Assembly: GCA_002717515.1 (NCBI GenBank)
Contig: PBEC01000018.1
Location: 96,506 to 160,505 of the forward strand
Direction: 5' to 3'
Source: Flavobacteriales bacterium
Lineage (GTDB): Bacteria; Bacteroidota; Bacteroidia; Flavobacteriales_C; GCA-002722245
DNA: 64,000 nt
In this document: positions 36,802 to 47,068 of the stretch, in pieces
Layout: the number at the start of each line of letters is the position of its first letter
Numbering within the stretch: position 1 is the stretch's first letter
Position numbers and translations under genes: made by a program
The notes under the pieces: model-generated
Seen by the model: only the letters and a program-made list of their open reading frames with translations
Told to the model about the DNA's origin: nothing
Databases searched by the model: none

Positions 36802-39800
36802 CTATAGAGTAAACCGAATACTTACACCTCCTTTACTGGTAGATGTAGGAAAAGAGGTTGATATATATGGGTTGTTTATTGTTTGATCGTAAAATGCCCT
36901 CGCGGTAACCTTTTCGCTTACTTTATAATCTCCGGAAATTTTTATTGCAGTTATTAGACCACCGTTGGGTGGTGAAGGGTTGCCGTCAATAGTAAGCATT
37001 ATCATTCGGGTACTTTTTACGGAAACATCCAGTCGTAAATTAAGATCAGATTTTAGTCTTCGTCCCTTTATTTCAACATTTGGAATAACTAAATCCTTAA
37101 TCGTATATCCTCCTCCAATGATAAAATCCCATGTATGGCTCTCAATGACTTGAGGTGTACTTACCTCTAATTCAACAGTTCGTGATTTTTTCACTTCCAT
37201 TTTAGCAAGAATAGAATTGTGAAATTTCATATCCACCTTAACTAAAGGGTTAAATGATTCTTTAATAAAAACAGCAACTTTATAAAAATCAATATTTGTT
37301 TCAAAATCACCGAATTCAGTTGTGTCTCCAGAACCGTCAAAATTAATATTGTTCTGGACTCCATTTATGCTTAGTGTGCTTTTGTAGGCATGGGCAATTG
37401 AAATGGAACGAAAATATCTTCTTACAATGGGTAGCTTTTTTAATCCGTTGTAATTGAATCGCCAATCCGGAATAGGAATGGAAGGGAAGAATCCTTCCGT
37501 TGAACCTGGTGTTTGGCTACTGTTTATTTTAATTTTTTCAGGTCGCTGACCTCGATACGCAGAGAGAAAGGAGTACAAAAGGACTTCATGATGCTGTGCA
37601 CTGTAACCTTCAGGAAAGGAAGTTGTAGGATTAGTTTGCCCTGTCCAATTCGCATTTTTTTGAGCCAATCTGTTTGCAATTATGTATCGATTGTTTAACA
37701 TCTGTTTGTAGGCACTGGAGCCTTGATTTGTTTTTGTTTTGGAAAATGAGGTTTTGAAAGTATTGGTAGATATAGAGAATTCCTGAGTTTTAACTCGAGT
37801 GTCCTTTCTGTATTTACTCGATAGTGTTGAATCAATTTGGTAAAAATAATTGTCGTTTGTCGTTAAACTTCTAGTTCCGGATAAGTTAATTTTAAACCTC
37901 TTCCAAGGTTCAATTGTGGCTCGAGCATTTAGATTTTGTCGATTCGTTTTAGAAACTTGCGGAACTTTTGTAATTAAGTTTGGACTTTCATTGAACCATT
38001 TATTTTCTATTCCATGGGTTAGGATGTCTTCCTGACTTCCTAAAACAAATTTATAACCGGGGGCAAAAAGTTTATTTACATCCATTCCTAATGCCTGGCT
38101 TTCTCCCATAAACCCAGGTAAGAATGTTCCATTGTTCTCGCTGTAATTAACGGAGAGATTTCTCAGCATCATTATTGCTCGAACACTGTGATTCATAATG
38201 TCTCTAGGAGTTAGTGTCACTTTTGGTTTTTTAACCTGAGTGGTATCTTTTGGATTTTTCTTTACGGAGGGCCGTTTTTTATTACCTCTGTTAATTTGTT
38301 TTAGATATCTGGATTTGTTGTACAGATTTACAAAATTAAGTTGTCCATTAATTTGACGCGTATTGTTGTTTGATATGTTATGACCTATGGAATCAACAAA
38401 AGCAGGGTTTGTGGCCTGCCAATCGTACTTTCCTGTATATTTTGCGTTTGCCGTTATCCAGCTTGTTAAAGGAAATTTGTTTATCGGGATGCGATAGTTT
38501 GCACTAACGTTTTGAGAAAACATTGTATTCCTTCCAAAATTTCTTAAATTATTCCAAACTGAATCTTTTTTCTCTTGACTGTCAATTCTTCCTAAAGGCT
38601 CATCAATTATAGCATTGTTGCTGGAGTTATAATTTAACTTTAAAGTTTTGGTTAAATCCCATTTTACAGTATAGTCTCGATTGAAGTACCAATTTTTATT
38701 GTACGTTGGTTCTATTAATAAATTGGCAGTTGAAACGTTTCTTATTTCACGCTCATTGAACATTCTGTTCATGTTTGTTTTTACTCCAATTTGTTGTGGC
38801 ATATATTGAAAATTAAAATCACGATAAAGAGCAAGATATTTTGAGCGTTTTAGTTTTGCTACATTTTTACGATAGTCAATTTTATCTTTCTTTACCTGTT
38901 TAATTTCTTTTTGCAGTTTTTTTATTTCATCAGCGTAGGTACTGCTGTAGTTTCTCAATGACTTTAATGAGTCTTCGAGAGATTGTTCTTTTTTTGCTAA
39001 TTTTGCTAGGTGTTTTTTTTCGATGTTCTTTATAATCGGAGTTTTTTTGAACGGTTGAATTGATTTTGGTCGATTGTTGTAGTTATAATTTACCCCCCCT
39101 TTGTAGTTTTGTACAAGATCAATCTTGGTGTTTACATCCTTCTTTTCATTTTCATTATAAGCAAATGTTGCATCGAAGTTTGAAATGTCATAAAGGCGTT
39201 TTTTCTTCTTCGCTTTTTTAAGTTTTTTTACATTAGAAAAATTAATACTCCTACTGGTTTGCTGATCTGGTGTAACGTCGAGTAAGTACGATTTATATGA
39301 TCCGTTTTTTAATTGATTTATTTTTATGTCGGTGTCCAGAGGATTATATTTTTGGTCTTTTCTAACTTGATTATAGCTCATGTACACAGGAAGCGATAGT
39401 CCTATTTTTTCTGGCAGAAGTTTGCCCAGTTGAAAATTACTTGTTGCATTCATATTTCGGACAGTTTCTCTCGATCGATCACTGACTTTTTGGTCGATTG
39501 CCCCCCAGCCAGGAGTGCTGTATCCTCCCGATAAAGAGACATTTCCAAAATCTGCCAATTTCATATTAACACTTGCTGTAGAAGCCCATCCTCCTTGTTG
39601 GTCAAATTCCGACAGACGAAGTTCATTTACCCATATTTCAGCGTCGCGTGTTTCCATTCCTATGGTGTCATTGTTTCGGACACCAATCATTAGGGAGGTG
39701 ATGTTTGCCATACTGGGAGATCCTTTAACTATGGCAATATTTTTTCCATCAAATGTTGAATATCTCTCTGTAACGGGAATATTTAGTTCATTTCTTTTGG

Positions 39801-42800
39801 CTTTGAGGTTAGCGAATACTTCTTCATAATCGAAATCCATTCGGTTTCTTGCGTCCCAAATGGCCTCTCTCTTTTGATCGTCGCCCTGAGGGATATTATG
39901 GTCAGTAAATACAAGAGGGATTTCATATTCGTAATAGTTTTCAGTATAATCGGATCCCATTCTTAAAAAAACTGACATATTTGGATTTTCCAAATCTATA
40001 TCGGCGTCGTACGGATGTTCAGCATGTATGTCCATTTGAATCCTCTTGTAGGACAACAGATCCAGATTTACAGGCTTGTACATTGCTCTGGCATCTCCGA
40101 CATCAAGATTTTCAACTTGAATTTGCATGGCTTGTTCATTTTCCTGGTTTTGTGATCCCAAATTGAATTGACGTTGTGTATTTGGAGGTAATACATATGG
40201 AATAGGTGTTTTCTTTGAATCTTCCTCTAAGTTTACTGCACCAACGTTAAAAACAGGTGTTGTAGAGGGTGTCGAATTTTCTGCCGATAAGTCCTCTTCG
40301 TATTTCCTCCAGTCTGAACGAATTAAGTCCAACGAACCAAATCTGAGAACTACAGGATCTTTCCATCCTTTCAGCGCAAGTCTTATGAATCGAATGGACT
40401 GAAAGCCTTCAATGTTACCAATAATATTATCGGGTGATTTAACGGGTATTCTAAAGTTGTACCAATTTACAGATTTTCCAGATCCTGAAACTTTAGCCTG
40501 AATTTTTTGAAAAAGATAATTTGTTCCTAAATCGTCTTCGTTTAAATCGTCAGGCCGCATTGATATTTTATATTCATAATAGCTTTCTCCTTCACTAAGT
40601 GTGTTGTCTCGATTTAAGTCTTCAATATCTGGGAGAGTAGTTGAGGTACTCACGTAATCCAAGCCCGTTTGGCTTTGGGTTGGGGAATTGGCTTCAGTTC
40701 CATTAAAATCTTTATAACGTTCAATTACATTTGCACTGACTGCATCCAGATTATCTCCTCGAAAGTATTGATAGTTGTCCGCCCCTGGATCTTTTCCAAT
40801 ATTACCAGGAGCGTTTTGTGTTCCTCCAAAATAATCCAGATATTTTGAATATTTTGACATTTCATCTCGATCTTGCATACCATCGAAACCAACGTCTTGA
40901 GCCTCTCTGGATTGTTCGTCATTATCAAATGCGTTAATCAAGTTGATTTTGTTTGATACAAATCCCCATTCTGTAGTGTCGATATCAACATTGGGATCGC
41001 TGACTGAAGGCAATCCGTTTTCAAAAGATTTTCTTCCGTCTCGTAATATGTCTTCTGAAATATTACCAATATGTATATAAAGATCTCCACCTTCCATAGA
41101 TCCTCCAAAGGCATCAATGTCATCCATTGATGAGGGATCATCTGGAAAAGGGTCCATTACCCAAAATTCAATAAATTCAATATTTTGACTAGCAAAATCC
41201 ACATAATCTATTTTTCTCATTATCCCACCCCATCGGGTTTCAGGTTCAAATAATGTACCGGTTGTTTTGTCGATACCTTTGGATATTCCTGGAGCTCCTG
41301 TGGTATCGTAATTGTATGGACCTCTTTCTTCAGGAAAATAAGCTAAGTCAAGAGTTTGAAGTGTTGGAGGTTCACCTACAGCTAAACTTTTGTATGGATA
41401 AATTTCACTTTGTAATATAATTCTTTGGTAAAGGTTTTCTTGTATGGTTTTGTTTCCTTTAATGTGATCAGGAGTGTTTACACCGTCTCTACTTCCAAAC
41501 AAAGGGTCGATATTGTACCAGGCCAATTTTGATCGATTAAATCCATAGGCTAAATCATTAATCAGATCTCCTTCAGGCCATTCTGGATTTCCCTGAGGAG
41601 TGGAGGCCAGAGTCCATGTTATTCTATTTCGAATATCAATACCTGTTTGACCGGCCTCAAAGTCATCGATGAAAGAAACAGCCTGTCCATTGTTTTCGAT
41701 TGCGTTTGGTGAACCAGGCACCAACTGTGCAAATTCTCCTTTTATTTCGATGGATGATTTAGCTTTTGTATTATATAAAAGTTTGTCAATTACCTTTGTA
41801 AGATATTTTGATTCTGTTCTATAATCTGTATTCAATCCCCACATAGTATTCCTTATCGGTTCCTCTCCTTGGTTTACTTTTTGAGTTAAAGGTCTTTCAG
41901 TCAGATTTATAAAGGTTCCGCCAATATGAAAGTCTTTGTTTACTTCGTATTGCAAATTGGTTCCAAAAAGAGTTTTACTCATAATGCTGAACATGGCATT
42001 GCTTTCAACATTTACTCGTATTGGAGTGTTTGAATTAAGTATCGATTCATTTAAAATGGTAACCTGGCCCATGTTGTAGTCTACTCTAAAATCAACGCCT
42101 TCCACAAGGTTTCTTCCTCCTGCGGTCACGGTAACAGCACCTCTTGGTATACTGAATGAATTTAAATTGATGATGTTGCTTTTCGAAGAGTAACGGGCAT
42201 ATATTCTAAATCGATTTTGTGTTGGAAATTCATTTTTAGCCCTGAATTTACTTACATGATATAATGAGTCGAATGCAAAAGTATCCGCAATTGCATTGTC
42301 ATTAATCTCAACTCTTAATTTGTTACCAAAAGGTTCCAATACTGGGAAGTAAATTTTCCCATTTTGAAGTCGAATGGTTTGCCCTTCAATTATGTCGTAT
42401 TTTCCGTCCGGTCTTGGGTTTTGAAGGTTGTCAAGGCGATCCATACCCATAATCTCTAACCATCTTTTATTGCTCACATTCGGGTTTGCTCCAACTGCAT
42501 TTAAAAAGTTAATATCATTGTTCGAAGATGGGTCTCTATATCGAATATCAATTTCTAGAGTTGAAGCATCAACCCCATAAGTTCCTAACGAGTAGACATT
42601 TTTCATCATAAGTTCCCAAAGTGGAACATTAGTGTTGTTGACTTGTGTCGACTTTAGCATTTTTAAAAAAATGGCAGATTGAACATCAGTTACTTCACTG
42701 GAGAATTCTCCAACTTGATAAACTTGATCTGATCCGATAACTGTATATTGATAAGCAATTGCCAACACTTCATCGTCTTCCATTTTTCGATTCAGTGAAA

Positions 42801-44085
42801 TATATCCCAACTGGGGATGAATGAAATATTCTGATTCAGTTAGTTTTCTTGCGTTTTCAATTTTATTGAAATGAATTCCTGCAGTGTAATTATAGTTTGC
42901 TCCAATCAATTCTCCCGACGCTGAATTATAGAGTCGAACAGAAGCATCATTATTTATTTTATTGTAAAGATTATTACTGGCGTTATCGGGAAAAATTTGT
43001 GTTCCGGTTAAAGTTCCATCGTATGGTACGTTTTCCCCTAAGTCCATAAAACCAATTACATTTCTGGCACCTGGGTTGGCACTGATTCCAACATTTGTAA
43101 CCCATACTTCAGCTTTTATTATGCTTACTGTTGAGTTCAGTATGGGAGGATTCGATAAGCTTTGATTGTAGTTATCTGCAAAATATTGAGCTAAGAAGAA
43201 ATGACGATTATCCTCATAATCATCAGCTTGGATATATACCTCTTTCGTTTGAACACCTCCACTTAACTCAATAGTTTTTGATTCTGATTTTTGTTGAGAT
43301 AAAACCGTTTGAACATTTAATTTCCCAAATTGCATTTCGGTTTTGACTCCAAATAAACTCTGACTTCCTTGGATTAAAGTTGAGTTAAGCGGCATGGTAA
43401 CATTACCCAGTTCTATGTTTTTTAAAATTTCGTCCTCTTTTCCTTGGTATTGAAGTTTCATTTGGTTTTCAAAATCAAATGAAGCCTCGGTATTGTAGCT
43501 TGTTCCAAGTTCAAGTTTATCTCCTATTTTACCGCTAACATTAAGTTGTATTTTTTCATCGAAGTCGAAACTTGTCACACGTTGACTTTCAACTCTAATA
43601 ATAGGATTCTCTGTTTTTGTGGATGTGACCCCAAAAATCAACTCTGCAGAACCTTGAGGTTTAATTTCAATTTTATCGTTACCAAAAATAGATCGAATTG
43701 CTCCTCCTCCAGGGATAATACCTCCTATTACATCACTACTTGACGAAGTTCCTGTATTTTCCTGCTGTTTTTGTTTCCAATAGTCCCTCTCGGATTCTTT
43801 GTATCGATTTTTCCAAAAATCATCAAAGTTTTGTTCATCACCAGGTCGGTATTCTTGATCTCCTACTTTTTCCTTGAGCTTGTAAGTATTGGTAATAGGG
43901 TCATATATTACCTCATATTCAATATTATTAGGATCTTTTAGGTCAAAAGGTTTTTTGTCTTCATCATATAGAACGGATGGTGTACTCAATGAGTCTCCTG
44001 AGTCGGACTGTGCAGAACCTTTCATCAAGCAAATCATTAAAGCCAATGAGAGTAAGTAATATTTTATGTCCTTATTAAACTTCAA
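36802..44085 (-). CDS. sprA: Type IX secretion outer-membrane translocon SprA
   Basis: This 2427-residue protein is by far the largest in the window. The size and family patterns match SprA (Sov), the giant beta-barrel that forms the type IX secretion channel and is needed for gliding. A signal peptide (residues 1-26, ending GSAQ) leads into acidic N-terminal repeats, then alternating SprA_N-like blocks with many aromatic-ended strands. Recognisable family patches include DFENQMKLQYQGKEDEILKNIELGNV and RFTL at the C-terminus, the usual barrel end. A Lys-rich, coiled-coil-like insert (about 1620-1750) interrupts the barrel half. It is the third gene of the unit maeB-ruvA-sprA (1 base after ruvA), an order also found in other Flavobacteriia. 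Confidence 0.95.
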   Translation of the reverse strand: MKFNKDIKYYLLSLALMICLMKGSAQSDSGDSLSTPSVLYDEDKKPFDLKDPNNIEYEVIYDPITNTYKLKEKVGDQEYRPGDEQNFDDFWKNRYKESERDYWKQKQQENTGTSSSSDVIGGIIPGGGAIRSIFGNDKIEIKPQGSAELIFGVTSTKTENPIIRVESQRVTSFDFDEKIQLNVSGKIGDKLELGTSYNTEASFDFENQMKLQYQGKEDEILKNIELGNVTMPLNSTLIQGSQSLFGVKTEMQFGKLNVQTVLSQQKSESKTIELSGGVQTKEVYIQADDYEDNRHFFLAQYFADNYNQSLSNPPILNSTVSIIKAEVWVTNVGISANPGARNVIGFMDLGENVPYDGTLTGTQIFPDNASNNLYNKINNDASVRLYNSASGELIGANYNYTAGIHFNKIENARKLTESEYFIHPQLGYISLNRKMEDDEVLAIAYQYTVIGSDQVYQVGEFSSEVTDVQSAIFLKMLKSTQVNNTNVPLWELMMKNVYSLGTYGVDASTLEIDIRYRDPSSNNDINFLNAVGANPNVSNKRWLEIMGMDRLDNLQNPRPDGKYDIIEGQTIRLQNGKIYFPVLEPFGNKLRVEINDNAIADTFAFDSLYHVSKFRAKNEFPTQNRFRIYARYSSKSNIINLNSFSIPRGAVTVTAGGRNLVEGVDFRVDYNMGQVTILNESILNSNTPIRVNVESNAMFSIMSKTLFGTNLQYEVNKDFHIGGTFINLTERPLTQKVNQGEEPIRNTMWGLNTDYRTESKYLTKVIDKLLYNTKAKSSIEIKGEFAQLVPGSPNAIENNGQAVSFIDDFEAGQTGIDIRNRITWTLASTPQGNPEWPEGDLINDLAYGFNRSKLAWYNIDPLFGSRDGVNTPDHIKGNKTIQENLYQRIILQSEIYPYKSLAVGEPPTLQTLDLAYFPEERGPYNYDTTGAPGISKGIDKTTGTLFEPETRWGGIMRKIDYVDFASQNIEFIEFWVMDPFPDDPSSMDDIDAFGGSMEGGDLYIHIGNISEDILRDGRKSFENGLPSVSDPNVDIDTTEWGFVSNKINLINAFDNDEQSREAQDVGFDGMQDRDEMSKYSKYLDYFGGTQNAPGNIGKDPGADNYQYFRGDNLDAVSANVIERYKDFNGTEANSPTQSQTGLDYVSTSTTLPDIEDLNRDNTLSEGESYYEYKISMRPDDLNEDDLGTNYLFQKIQAKVSGSGKSVNWYNFRIPVKSPDNIIGNIEGFQSIRFIRLALKGWKDPVVLRFGSLDLIRSDWRKYEEDLSAENSTPSTTPVFNVGAVNLEEDSKKTPIPYVLPPNTQRQFNLGSQNQENEQAMQIQVENLDVGDARAMYKPVNLDLLSYKRIQMDIHAEHPYDADIDLENPNMSVFLRMGSDYTENYYEYEIPLVFTDHNIPQGDDQKREAIWDARNRMDFDYEEVFANLKAKRNELNIPVTERYSTFDGKNIAIVKGSPSMANITSLMIGVRNNDTIGMETRDAEIWVNELRLSEFDQQGGWASTASVNMKLADFGNVSLSGGYSTPGWGAIDQKVSDRSRETVRNMNATSNFQLGKLLPEKIGLSLPVYMSYNQVRKDQKYNPLDTDIKINQLKNGSYKSYLLDVTPDQQTSRSINFSNVKKLKKAKKKKRLYDISNFDATFAYNENEKKDVNTKIDLVQNYKGGVNYNYNNRPKSIQPFKKTPIIKNIEKKHLAKLAKKEQSLEDSLKSLRNYSSTYADEIKKLQKEIKQVKKDKIDYRKNVAKLKRSKYLALYRDFNFQYMPQQIGVKTNMNRMFNEREIRNVSTANLLIEPTYNKNWYFNRDYTVKWDLTKTLKLNYNSSNNAIIDEPLGRIDSQEKKDSVWNNLRNFGRNTMFSQNVSANYRIPINKFPLTSWITANAKYTGKYDWQATNPAFVDSIGHNISNNNTRQINGQLNFVNLYNKSRYLKQINRGNKKRPSVKKNPKDTTQVKKPKVTLTPRDIMNHSVRAIMMLRNLSVNYSENNGTFLPGFMGESQALGMDVNKLFAPGYKFVLGSQEDILTHGIENKWFNESPNLITKVPQVSKTNRQNLNARATIEPWKRFKINLSGTRSLTTNDNYFYQIDSTLSSKYRKDTRVKTQEFSISTNTFKTSFSKTKTNQGSSAYKQMLNNRYIIANRLAQKNANWTGQTNPTTSFPEGYSAQHHEVLLYSFLSAYRGQRPEKIKINSSQTPGSTEGFFPSIPIPDWRFNYNGLKKLPIVRRYFRSISIAHAYKSTLSINGVQNNINFDGSGDTTEFGDFETNIDFYKVAVFIKESFNPLVKVDMKFHNSILAKMEVKKSRTVELEVSTPQVIESHTWDFIIGGGYTIKDLVIPNVEIKGRRLKSDLNLRLDVSVKSTRMIMLTIDGNPSPPNGGLITAIKISGDYKVSEKVTARAFYDQTINNPYISTSFPTSTSKGGVSIRFTL

Positions 44086-44086
44086 T

Positions 44087-44671
44087 CTAAAGATTTTTCA
44101 ACGCTTCTTTAATTAAACTTTCTACGTCTAATTCCGGTTGAGCCTTTAGTACCTTATTTAAAACTTTTTCCACCGAATTTTTGATGAAACCAAGTGCCAA
44201 TAATGCAGATAACGCTTCATCTCGATTTGTATTGTTAGCAAATGTTAAAATATTTTGTTCTATGCCATCAATTTTTCCGAGTTTATCTTTTAAATCAACA
44301 ATGATCCTTTGGGCAGACTTTGCTCCTATGCCTTTAATACTTTTTAAAGCATTAACATCACTCGTGACAATTGCGGTTGTGATTTCTTCCGCAGTCATAC
44401 TTGAAAGCATTATTCTGGCAGTACTTGCTCCAACACCATTTACAGAAATCAATTGGCGAAAAATTTCTCGTTCACTTTTTTCGGCGAATCCATAAAGTAT
44501 ATGGGCATCTTCTTTTATTGATAAGTGGGTATATAATTTACAATTTTCATCGGTTCCTAATTTTGAAAATGTAATCAAAGAGATATTCAGAAAGTACCCA
44601 ATTCCATTTGTTTCTAAAATGGCGTGAGTAGGAGATTTTTCGATGAGTTTTCCCTCTATGTGATGAATCAT
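44087..44671 (-). CDS. ruvA: Holliday junction DNA helicase subunit RuvA
   Basis: This 194-residue protein has the RuvA layout. An N-terminal OB domain (MIHHIEGKLIEKSPTHAILETNGIGYFLNI) is followed by the two helix-hairpin-helix motifs (SVNGVGASTARIML, about 73-86; SIKGIGAKSAQRIIVDLKDKL, about 108-128). A C-terminal UBA-like domain (about 145-194) contacts RuvB. It binds four-way junctions so that RuvB can drive branch migration. It overlaps the stop of maeB by four bases and is followed by sprA after one base. Confidence 0.96.
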   Translation of the reverse strand: MIHHIEGKLIEKSPTHAILETNGIGYFLNISLITFSKLGTDENCKLYTHLSIKEDAHILYGFAEKSEREIFRQLISVNGVGASTARIMLSSMTAEEITTAIVTSDVNALKSIKGIGAKSAQRIIVDLKDKLGKIDGIEQNILTFANNTNRDEALSALLALGFIKNSVEKVLNKVLKAQPELDVESLIKEALKNL

Positions 44672-46950
44672 GATTTTTTTGTTTGTTTAACTTGAGCATC
44701 AACTACTGCGAGCGTTGTCATATTCACAATTTCACGAACGCTTGCTCCAAGTTGCATAATGTGGACGGATTTATTCATGCCTAAGAGCACGGGTCCAATA
44801 ACTTCTAAATCTCCCATTTGTTGGAGCAATTTGTATGAAATATTACCGGATGAAAGGTTTGGGAAAATTAGTGTATTTGCTCTTTTTCCATTTAATTTTG
44901 AGAACGGGAATTGTTCGTTTAATAAAGTTGGATTCACTGCAAAATTAGCTTGAATATCACCGTCTACAATCATTTTAGGATGATTCTTGTGAAGTGTTTT
45001 TACAGCTTCGATTACTTTATCAGGTCCTTTTCCTTCAACGGAACCAAAATTGGAATAACTCAACATTGCGATTCTTGGTTCAATATTAAATTCCTTAACC
45101 GCTTTGTGTGTGAGCAATGCAATATCTGCTAAATCTTCTGCGCTTGGATTTTGATTAATTGTGGTGTCAGCAAAGAAATAAGGACCATAATTTTTAGTCA
45201 AAACAAGGTACATTCCAGCAAGTTTTCCTATTTTTTCATCAACACCAATTATTTGAAGTGAAGGTCTTATAGAATCCTTGTATTTTCTTGTCACACCTGT
45301 AATTAATGCATCGGCTTCTCCATTTTCAACCATCATGCTTCCGAAATAATTACGGCTTCGCATAATTTTACGGGCTTCATATTTTGTGACTCCTCTTCTG
45401 TTTCTTTTTTTGTACAACAGGTCACCATATTCTTCAAGCTTGATTCTGGCCTCATCGGATCGAGTATCGATAATTTTAACCCCTTCTAAATCCAATTGAT
45501 ACTCTTCAATTAAATCGGATATATTTTCTTTATTTCCTAATAAAATGGGTTCACAAACGCCTTCATCGAAAACTGTTTGCGCCGCTTTTAAAACCTTGTA
45601 ATTGTCTGCTTCTGCAAACACAACTTTTTTAGGATTTTGTTTTGCTCTTAATGTAACTTGTTGCATCAGGGTACTGTCGTAACCCATTCTGCTGATTAAA
45701 TCCTGTTTGTATGTTTCCCAATTTTTAATTGGTTTTTGAGCTATGCCAGAATCCATTGCGGCTTTTGCAACTGCAGGAGCAACTATAGAAATTAATCTTG
45801 GATCTGTTGGTTTTGGAATAATATATTCTTTTCCAAAAACAAGGTTTTTTAGATTGTAAGCTTTACTAACTTCTTCTGGAACAGGTTCTTTAGCTAAAGC
45901 AGCAATTGCTTTTACAGCAGCAATTTTCATTTCTTCATTAATCCCTGTAGCATTTACATCCATTGCGCCTCGGAATATAAAAGGAAAGCCAATCACGTTA
46001 TTGACTTGATTAGGATGATCTGACCTACCAGTTGCCAGGATGATGTCCTCTCTGGATTTGATGGCCAATTCATAAGAAATTTCTGGATCGGGATTGGCGC
46101 ATGCAAAAACTATTGGATTCGGAGCCATTGTTTGTACCATTTTTGCAGATAAAATATTTCCTTTGGAAAGCCCCAAAAATACATCTGCACCTACAATTGC
46201 TTCTTCAAGAGTTGAGGCATTTACATCATTGGCAAAATAAGCTTTTTGTTCGGTTAAATTTTCCCTGGATGGTTTGATAACGCCTTTTGAATCAAGCATT
46301 AAGATGTTTTCCTTTTTTGCACCAAGAGAAATATACAACTTTGCACAACTTACTGCAGAAGCACCAGCTCCATTTACGATTATTCTTACGTTCTCAATAT
46401 TTTTTTCAACGAGACTGAGGGCGTTAATCAAACCTGCAGTTGTAATAATTGCAGTACCGTGCTGATCATCATGCATAATAGGAATATTTAATTCCTCTTT
46501 TAAGCGACGTTCTATTTCAAAACATTCCGGCGCTTTTATGTCCTCAAGATTTATCCCTCCAAAAGTTGGAGATATTGATTTTACAGTATTAATAAACTGA
46601 TCTACATCCGTGGCATCAACTTCAATATCGAAACAATCTAAATCGGCAAATATTTTAAAAAGCAAACCTTTACCCTCCATTACAGGTTTGGAAGCTTCAG
46701 GTCCAATATCGCCTAAACCCAATACAGCTGTTCCATTTGAAATAACAGCAACTAAATTTGATTTTGCTGTATATTTATATACATTGTTTTTATTTTTGGC
46801 AATTGCCAAGCAAGGTTCTGCAACCCCGGGAGAATAGGCTAAAGATAAGTCTCTTTGGGTACTGTAAGGTTTTGTAGGAACAACTTCAATTTTACCAGGT
46901 TTGCCGTTGGAATGATAGTCCAGGGCTTCCTTTTTTCTCAGTTTCGCCAT
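44668..46950 (-). CDS. maeB: NADP-dependent malic enzyme with phosphotransacetylase-like domain
   Basis: This 760-residue protein fuses a malic enzyme half (about 1-420) and a phosphotransacetylase-like half (about 430-755), the MaeB form. Visible blocks are YSTQRDLSLAYSPGVAEPCL (about 29-48), GDIGPEASKPVMEGK, MHDDQHGTAIITTAGLINAL (about 159-178), and the dinucleotide loop VNGAGASAVSCAKL (about 192-205). It oxidatively decarboxylates malate to pyruvate. The PTA-like half regulates rather than catalyses in characterised enzymes. It is the first gene of the maeB-ruvA-sprA unit; only a weak -7 box with mismatches lies upstream. Confidence 0.96.
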   Translation of the reverse strand: MAKLRKKEALDYHSNGKPGKIEVVPTKPYSTQRDLSLAYSPGVAEPCLAIAKNKNNVYKYTAKSNLVAVISNGTAVLGLGDIGPEASKPVMEGKGLLFKIFADLDCFDIEVDATDVDQFINTVKSISPTFGGINLEDIKAPECFEIERRLKEELNIPIMHDDQHGTAIITTAGLINALSLVEKNIENVRIIVNGAGASAVSCAKLYISLGAKKENILMLDSKGVIKPSRENLTEQKAYFANDVNASTLEEAIVGADVFLGLSKGNILSAKMVQTMAPNPIVFACANPDPEISYELAIKSREDIILATGRSDHPNQVNNVIGFPFIFRGAMDVNATGINEEMKIAAVKAIAALAKEPVPEEVSKAYNLKNLVFGKEYIIPKPTDPRLISIVAPAVAKAAMDSGIAQKPIKNWETYKQDLISRMGYDSTLMQQVTLRAKQNPKKVVFAEADNYKVLKAAQTVFDEGVCEPILLGNKENISDLIEEYQLDLEGVKIIDTRSDEARIKLEEYGDLLYKKRNRRGVTKYEARKIMRSRNYFGSMMVENGEADALITGVTRKYKDSIRPSLQIIGVDEKIGKLAGMYLVLTKNYGPYFFADTTINQNPSAEDLADIALLTHKAVKEFNIEPRIAMLSYSNFGSVEGKGPDKVIEAVKTLHKNHPKMIVDGDIQANFAVNPTLLNEQFPFSKLNGKRANTLIFPNLSSGNISYKLLQQMGDLEVIGPVLLGMNKSVHIMQLGASVREIVNMTTLAVVDAQVKQTKKS

Positions 46951-47068
46951 TTTTTTAGTTTAAAGATGGTTTTTATTCAAGAATAAAGCTCGCTAAAATA
47001 AGGAATATATGACTAAAATCATTTATTCTAGTTGTGAATCATATATCCTTTTTTGGTATTTTACAATC

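Noticed and set aside
39515..39829. 104-codon plus-strand frame opposite sprA, and several others opposite sprA
   Set aside because: They lie antisense inside a clearly coding gene, have no family resemblance, no promoter box and residue use expected from reversed codons.
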